64,000 bases of DNA, from assembly GCF_011386835.1 (NCBI RefSeq), contig NC_088797.1:60661587-60725586 (forward strand). The letters are read 5' to 3'. This DNA comes from Chrysemys picta bellii. Its lineage: Eukaryota > Chordata > Testudines > Emydidae. The notes below the pieces were generated by a model that was not told the origin of the DNA, did not search any database, and saw only the letters and a program-made list of their open reading frames with translations. A program made the position numbers and the translations under genes. The first letter of the stretch is position 1. Each line of letters starts with the position of its first letter. Of this stretch, positions 52,901 to 61,900 are shown piece after piece.

Positions 52901-55900
52901 ACTGAGCAAGTGATGAAATGAGAGATTGTGAAATTGACAAGACGACACAAACAGCAGCGGGTGTTTCCTATTTATGAATAAAGACAAAGGATTGTTCTTG
53001 TATATCTTGGAGTGTAAGGAATCACACTGAGTCCTTCAGCTAGGAGGCAAGCCGACAGCATGTCTATCTCCTGAAAGGGGGGTCACAGCCAAACCTGGCT
53101 CTAAAACGCTGCAAGGATTTTGGGTGAACAATACTCTATCAGACATGAGAATATCTTGTTAATTAAATCTAGGCTCTAGAACGTGTGTTATGATTTTGGT
53201 TTATATGTAACCATTTGTTTCTAATACGTCTACTGTTATTACTTGAATCTCTGCGCTTTGTTAAAGAAACTTATACTTGATTTCACTATAAACATATATA
53301 AGTTCTGCGTGTTAAGTGGAGCGGTGATCTGAGGTGGAACTGGTAACCTGGGGTGTATTGTTCCTTTGGAAGCAGCAAATCTGCAAATATTGTGAGTGTG
53401 CAGTGGACCTGGGGTTGGACACTTCAGGGAGCTGCTCGGCAGGCTAGAGCATTGGAGTGTGCTTATCGCTAACCTGCAGAGTAACAGCAGGGCCTATGAG
53501 GTCTAGAGAGGAGTGGTTGTGTTGCCAGTAGCCGGTGAAGTCAGGGATTTGACCCATGGCAGGCAAAGACAGGGCTTCCTCATGCTAAGGGCAAGTGGTA
53601 GCGAGGTGTCTCACAACTCTGGGTACCCCTGGGAAGTGTCATAGTAGAACAAGAAGGAATCAGCTTAGTTTGCACAAGAAAAATTTAGGTTACGTGTTAG
53701 GAAAACTTCCTAACTATAAGGCTTGCTAAGCACTGGCACAGGTCACCTAAGGAAGTTGTGGAATCACTAACATCAGAGGTTATTAAGAACAAGTTAGAAA
53801 AACACCTGTCAGAGATGATCTAGGTTTACTTAATCCTGCCTTTGTGCAGGGGGATGGATCCTTCCACTAACATTTCTATGATTCTTTATTTGACGTAGTG
53901 TCACAGCTGAGCAATATCAAAACTGTGGTTACCTCAATATCCAGGCTGTCAACTGAAAGAACAGGAATCTTGGGACCCAATTTTGGTGCTAAATTCCAAG
54001 AAAGAACCTTCTCAAGTTCATCTGTATTCATGTCTACTTCTTTGGAAGGTGCTGTATGACAGTCTTGAATCCTTTTTCTTCCACTGTCTGCACAAGAGAT
54101 CTCAGACCCACTAGTGCTGTTTTTTCTTGACAAATTCTTCTCCTCATTCAGTCCTTCTTCAGATATGTCTATGAAACCAGACCAAAAACAAACATTGCCA
54201 ACTGCAAAAATCTGGAGAGAAAGACATTATTATATATTGGCACAGGAGGAGTAGATAACTTCAATAGTGGCTTGGTCCTGACATCTCAATGAGATCTACA
54301 AAACAAGCCAAGTTTGAGTAATATTGATACAGCCATTGTGGAGATAAGCATTTCTGCTTAGAAAATGTGGGGCAAGTGTATTCATTTCACCCTTGCAGGA
54401 CTCAAAAATTTCAGAGAATATTTTGCTGAAACTTTAAATAGAATAAACCTTGTCCTTGCACTAAAATGGAGCATGGAAACTTTTAGTACAAAAAGAACTT
54501 TAAAGAAACTATTAGCTCCTGAAAGGGGCAAGAGTGGATGGGATTTATGAAGGAAATCACATTTCTGTCTTAATTATTTTGATTGATAATGCAACTGCTT
54601 TAACAATCTATAAACATTTCTTACCCATATCATCTTTTTTGATACAACCAATCACTAGTTATTAAATACTGTAGTTTCTGAAGGTAAGCACCTTTTCTTA
54701 ACCAATGCAGAACATCTTTAGGATTTTATGATTTTACATGTCCAAAATGTCATCGTAGTTGGTTTTTTTCCCCACTTTTGAGTGAACTGATTGCTGGTCT
54801 GACAGCCCCGGGGACTGAATCTCCTTATAGCCACAGAACAGGTAAAGCACAAGCCAGTAGCAACTGTGTAAGCTTTACAACAGTACCCTTCCAATGTGCC
54901 TCAATACGGCCCTAGAGGGAGCACCAAGAGTGGATTAAGAGAGGAACTTTCTCCTCATCTCTATTTAGGCTCTTATACTGTGCCCTTCACCTTGGCATAT
55001 GAGCTCCTGAGTACCTGGACGCTGGGATCCAGGCCTGATACAGCAGTTACTCTATGAGATATCAAGACCCTATGGGAATGCTGAGAGAGAAAGATCCATT
55101 AGATGGAGGAGGGCCAAAGAAGATGAGTCAGAGAGCTGGAGGATGTCTAAGGTATCTATGGGGGGACTGATGTTTTCTGGGAATGCAAAGTATGGTGCAT
55201 TTGGACCCTGGTTAGTTTTAATCTGCCGTTTGTAACCAACTCTATGAGCCCAGACTCAACGGCACATTCGTTTCTTGGCCACTTGTGAGGGGCGGTTTGC
55301 GAGGTGTACACCCGCTGACTAAGAACTGGACAGTGGGGTCAATCCTGAATTCATAGAAGTCAACAGCCAAGTTCCCATTGACTCTTGTGGTGCTGGCTCA
55401 GGTCCTTAGAGCATCAGCTCATTTCACAATGACTGCTGGACAGCTGTCCAGGGTATCTACTTGCAGTCACATGCACTCACTACCAACCTGGGCTGAATTA
55501 TAACCTGCAGTTTAGAGACAAAAGCCTCCAAAGGTATCCCATTACCAGTGCCCTGAGCCAACCACTCCCGCGGCCCATAAAACCATTCACCTCCCAAGCC
55601 TTATTGTACCTTTGGGTTGAGAGATGATCAGTTCCACGTCATCAGGACAATTCTGTATAATTTTAACCGCAGTATTAAAAGAAACACCCTCGAGGCTAAC
55701 ATTATTCACGGAGATGAGTCGTCCCCCTAAGAACAGGATTAAAACAAAACACATCAGGACGGGGGAAAATAAGGCCAGATCAGTCCATTTTAAACCATGA
55801 AAGCATTTGAATTCTAATTAAAAACTGGGGATGGTGACCTGGTTTGATATGTCCCGCTCTGTCTGCAGGTCCCCCGGGGATAATTGATGCGATAAATATT

Positions 55901-58900
55901 CCGAGGTCTAATTTCCCCACATTTTCTCCTCCAATAATTACAAAACCTGCAAAAATGAGATAGCATGAGAAGTTGGAAAAGCTGGTGCTAGAAAAATGAA
56001 CCTTAGGAGAACAAAAGCATCTTTTCCATTGCCATAAGTTATCTACATACTCTGGGGAATGGAGCATTTTGATTTTGCCTCATCGAGGCCCCGGTTCGGG
56101 AAGCACTTCAGTTTGCATTTAACTTTAAGTATGCACTTTTTTTTTTCATAGATTCATATATTCTAAGGCCAGAAGGGACCGCTGTGATCATCCGGTCTGA
56201 TCACCTGTATAACACAGGCCAGAGAACTGCCCCAAAATCATTCCCAGAACAGATCTTTTAGAAAAACAGCCAATCTCGATTTAAAATTTGTCAGTGATGG
56301 ACATTGTTCCGATGGTTAATTACTCTCACCGTTAAAAACATACACCTTATTTCCAGTCTGAATTTGTCTAGCTTCAATTTCTAGCTGTTGACTCGTGTTA
56401 GACCTTTCTCTGTTAGACTGAAGAGTTGATTATTAAATATTTGTTCCCCACTGGACACAGCAGTTCCAGTAGCAGTTGAACCAGTGCAAAATACAGAGGT
56501 AAAATAATGTCTCGTCTCCTACTCAAGATTCCCCTGTTTATGCATCCCAGGACTGCATTAGCCCTTTTGGCCACAGTGTCATGCTGGGAGCTCATGTTCA
56601 GCTGATTATCCACCATAACCCTCAAATCTTTTTCAGAATTAACGCTTCCTAGGAAAGAGTCCCCCCACCTAGTTTGAGTATGGCCAATATTCGTTGTCCC
56701 TAGTGGTACACCTTTACATTTAGCTGTATTAAAACGCACAGTATTTGCTTGCATCCAGTTTACTAAGTGATCCAAATCGCTCTGTATCACTGACCCGTCC
56801 TCTTCATATTCACCACTCCCTCAATTTTTGTGTCATCTGCAAACTTTATCAGTGACGATTTTATGTTTTCTTCTATGTCATTGATAAAGATGTTAAATAG
56901 CTTAGGGCCAAGAACCAATCCCTGGGGGACCCCACTGGAAACCGTCCTGTTCGATGATGATTCCCCATTTACAGTTACATTTTGAGACCTATCAGTTAGC
57001 CAGTGTTTAATCCACTTAATGTCTGCCATGTTAATTTGATATCGTTCTAGTTCTTTAATCAAAATGTCTGGCAGTACCAAGTCAAATACCTTACAGAAAT
57101 CTATGTATATTACATCAACTCTATTATCTTTAACAATCAAACTTATGACCCACTGACTTTAGCGCAAGTGCTTAGGTGCCCTTCCTGAATAGGGGTGCTT
57201 TCCTGAATCAGGGCCCTGAAGAGCCATGCTCCCAAGTCATAGAAGCCAGTGTTTCCCAAACCCATCAGTGGGTTGCAGGAAAAGTCCAGGTGGTTGTGCC
57301 TCCCTGGAGGTGTTCATCCTTCCCCTGTGCTCTCACTGCCCCTGCGCAGCAAGCAGCAGCATGGGGAATGGGATCCGGGCAGCAGCAGCCCAGAGGAAGC
57401 ACCTCCAGGACATGTGCAGGATGGGGACAGATTACTGACTGCTGGCCCACTGGCTCCATCCATTTCCTCAGCGCTACTGCTGCTTCCTGGACCCAGCTCT
57501 CACTTCCTCTAGCAGCAGCATGGGGAGTGGGTGCAGGGCCACCGAAGAAGCAGATGGAGCCAGCAAGCAGCCAGTCAGCAGCCTGGTAGCGATTGCAGCC
57601 CCTTGGTATAGCTGGGAGTAAAACCCAGATCTCCTGAGTCCCAGGCCAGTGCTCTACCCACTAGACCACACAGCTGTGCTGTCTGGATCCAGATCAGACC
57701 TTTCACAAGATTCAAGTTTGTTTGGATCCAGGCTTTAGTTTTGGGTTTAGCTCTAAATAATAATTCTGTATACTTTAAGAACTCCCCACATGGGTTGTCA
57801 GCTGGTTTTGAACCCAGAACTTTCAGTACAGATCTCTGTCATTTAAGACTTCAAAGAGTAACTGTGTTAGCTGTCTGCAGTAGTAGGCTGCTATCCTCTA
57901 GTGAGCCAATAACTAATAGTGGATGCAGCACACACTTTGCCAGTGTGTTACATAATATAATATTAAGGTTGTACAGTCGGGCATTTAAAAGTCAGATAAT
58001 ACCCGAGTTAAGGTTGCATAGTCACTATGCAGCTAAGTAAGCTACTTATATAACTTCACAGTGCATCCATTCATGTCATATGTTGGCATAAAATGCTAAA
58101 CAAAACAAAACCTAAAAAAAAAAAAAAAAATCACATTTCCTAGGTGACAGATGTCTGTCCAGAACCTAGCGCTTTTGGTTCTACACCCAATGCCTACCCC
58201 ATTAGGCCACCACAAACTTCTGTGCGTTGACTACACCTGCTGAAAAACTGGCTAATAATGATGTTTTGCCATTTTCAACCTGTGGACCTCAAAGTGCTAT
58301 GCAACCGTTGGCAGTCACATGGGATCAGCAAAATCAAGGAAGCTACTGACTTGCCCAATTTCACACGGCAAATACCTTTGGATAGAGACAAATTGACAAC
58401 ATTTCTGTAACTGCTAATACTCAGTCTGGGAACAGCTTATCCTGTTTGCCAGATTTATTTTTCTAAATAGATGTCTAAAAACTGTATTGAAAAGAAAGAA
58501 AGAAGTACATCTAAAGGTCGGACAGTCCTGGTAACAAACATACCATTCATGCCCCTTACTCACCAAAGCCATTTTTAGGATCTCGTTTTAAGGTGACACA
58601 AATGATTTCTCTTTCTAATCCAGACAGCGCATTCTCTCTTTGGTTGACTGGGGAACTTGGGGCTGCAGAAACAAACAGCTGGAATAAATAGACAAGTTCA
58701 GACAAGGGGAGGACACTTACATTCTTTGACCATACAGGTGTTTAGGAGTTAAGACGCTTTCCTCTTAATTTCAACAGCATTATTCCTTTTTTTACATGAA
58801 TATGCTGGAAATGAGAGGTGCTAGATGGAGAGCCCTGGAGACTGGCATCCTGTATGTAGCTACAGAACGGGTAAGCACTACAGTTCAAGCTTCCCCCACA

Positions 58901-61900
58901 ATGTCCCACCTATACATATTTCCCCTCACTTGGAGGGACCACTTCTATTTAGACAGTCAGGGACCATCTTTTTGTTCTGTGTTAATAGAGCACAAGAGGG
59001 TCCCAGTCCATGACTGGGACTACTAGACACTACTGTAATACACCTGGAAATGTACCGTGCCTTGCACAGTGGGGGCCTGGTCCATGACTGGTGCTGATAA
59101 TATAAAGAATAAATAGCAGTAAGGGGGCGGGGCCAGGCTGGGATCTTTAAAGGAGGTTATGGGAATTAGGTATCCAAATCCCACTACGCCTAAGGCCTGG
59201 GATCATAAAAGGCATTTAGCTTTTGCTGCGCTCAGCATTGCAACACCTAGCAGATTTAGCAGCCGAAGTACCATCGACTATCAATGGGATTTTGGCTGCC
59301 ATCCTTGTTGAAAATGAGATTTTGGCTCCTAAATCAGTTAGGCATTGCCATGCCGAGTGCAGCAACGCCAAAGCGCTTTCTCAAATCGGGGCCTTCATCT
59401 CCATGCCCTTCCTGCTGGCTGAGGAGGCAGGTGCTGTTATAGGATCCAAATAGCACCAGTTGTGGCGATGGCTTTTTGGTTGGGGTCATACCATGTCACT
59501 TACTGCAATGTGGACATTGAAAATGTGGCTCTGCTCTGAAAAGGGTCTGTGTAAAAATGACATCTTCATCTTATCGCCCCCGGCGTGTCTGAGAGTCAGA
59601 GTTGCTGACTTCAATGCCTAACATCGGTTTCTATGGCTTTTTACCTCTGCAGTGCCAGCACAGGCATAGAAGGAGGAGCTGTGTTCTCTGCCGCCTCAGG
59701 CATCAACTACAGAATTGTTATTATATTTCCATTGGAAAGCCAAATTCCACCCTTACTGACACCTGCGCTGCTTCATGTCAGGCATTTAGATACAACTAAG
59801 CAACCTCACTGAAGACAATGGGGCATCACTGGAGGAATAGCCTGCCGGGCCCTTATTACTAGTGTCAATGCAGGGGGAATAAAGAACCCAGCTTGAGTCG
59901 CTGAGCCCAGGGTTAGTTTGCAGGCCTGAGCGTGAGAACAACAATCTTTTACATTGTAAAGTGAGTACATCTGATCTGCCATCATTGAGACATGATGAAC
60001 CTGGAGCCCCATGGTGCCAGTTGTTATGTTTCCTTTTCAGATCACTGCTGCACTCTGAGTGCGTCACAGACTAGCATACTCACTGCTGGCTGTATTTGGT
60101 GTTGAATGGATAGAGAGATAGTCATAACTCCGTCGTTTTTCATTCAAACTAATGTGTACTTCTGACTGGGACAATCCAGAGTGGGAGCTAGGGGCAACAA
60201 AGGAGACTGACATTAATGTAACAAATCAACAACAGCACTCTCCATCTTCTAAAAACTTTCCAAAGCAGGTCAGAGCCAAGATGGGAACAGAGAAATTCCT
60301 GGATCCGTACATATGCTCAGGCCACTAGATCTCCTTATCAGAGAAGGCTGGGCTTAGTCTGGCTCGCATTAGCTTTCAATTGATATCCACTACTCAACCG
60401 TTCATTAAAGGACTGCTATGGGGTGTCTACCACACACAAGCCCTGAGCGGGTTAATGTCGGCCCGAAGGAGCCAGTTAACCATGGACGCTGCACCTGGAG
60501 GGGAACCAGGAATTGCTAAGCATGAATGGTAGGTAAAGCCCAGCTCGGGAAGGAGCTGGGCTAGGAGTGTAAAGCCAGGAAGTGAAAGCAGGAAGGAGGG
60601 CTGCAGTCACTCCCTAGAGGGAAAGGGAGCTGGCCAGGGACAAGGAGAAGATCCAGGGGGAGAGTAAACGCTGGGTTCCTGCCCTGGACTGGGGAGTCCA
60701 GTGAAAGGCCAAGAAGGGGAGCAGAGGACGCTCCCAGAGATAGGCAAGGAGATAGATAGGTGGAGTAGAAGGGGTCTGGGGAAACAGCAACAGGTTCTGA
60801 GACTGAGCAGACCTGGATTGCTACACATATGGTCCCTGGGCTGGAACCCTTAGTAGCAGGCAGGGCTGGGTACCCCTACCAGCCACTGGGAAAGTGGTAC
60901 TGGACCAGAATGGAAGACTGCCTGAAACGGCATATGGCCAGCTTGTCTAGTGGGACTCTAGTACCCTGGAGTGGGGGGACTCTATAGTGATCCTCTCTCT
61001 TCTGAGGCTTTGTTCTACTTCATAGCACTTCAGATGGCATTCAAATCTCTTAAAGGCCTCAGGAGCCCTGTGCAGCTACAGCAACCACCCACACATTGGT
61101 GCATGTAGTAATGTCAATGAAAGGAGATGCTCTCATTCTGTTTTCTGTGTACTGCACCTTTAAACATAGAATCATAGAAGGACGGGAAGGGACTGAGTCC
61201 CCGGCACTGAACCAGGTCTAAGTATTATCATTCTAGACCATCCCTGACAGGTATTTCTCTGACCTGTTCTTAAAAACCTCTAATGACAGAGATTCCACAA
61301 CCTCCCTAGGTATTTTGTTTCAGAGCTTAACTACCTGACAGTTAAGAAGTTTTTCCTAAGGTCCAAACTAAACCTCCCTTGCTGCAATTTAAGCTCATTG
61401 CTTCTTGTCCTGTCCTCAGTGGATCAGGAGAACAATTTATCACGCTCCTCTTTATAACAACATTTTACGTATTTGAAGACTGTTATGTCCCCACTCCACC
61501 TTCTCTTCTTCAGACTAAACACCCTGCCCTGGTGCATTCAGGCCAAATGCTACCTGTCACAGAGGAGACACACACACTGTGCTTTCTCGTGAAGACTTCA
61601 CTTTTGTTCTTTCTTTTCTTCATTGTTTCCCTTAATCCAAAATTAATGGCATTCAGTCCGAAAATAAACGGGTTGCTCTTTGTGTCTGGAAACGAACGTG
61701 ACACCAGTTCTGACTCAAGTTCTTACTTGTTAGATTGTTTGCTCTTTGTCTTCCTCTGTGTATGTACAGCACCTAACCCAACAGAGAACCTATCCTGATG
61801 GGTGCGGCCTTTGGGCATGAACACAATACAAATATTAACTAAGGGTACAGGCTGGCTCTGAAGCAAGGGACCTGAAAGAAGTCTGCAGTGACCTGAAACA

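Noticed and set aside
52580..53645. A defined LTR element
   Set aside because: Texture is repeat-like, but no ends, duplication or coding sequence could be shown.
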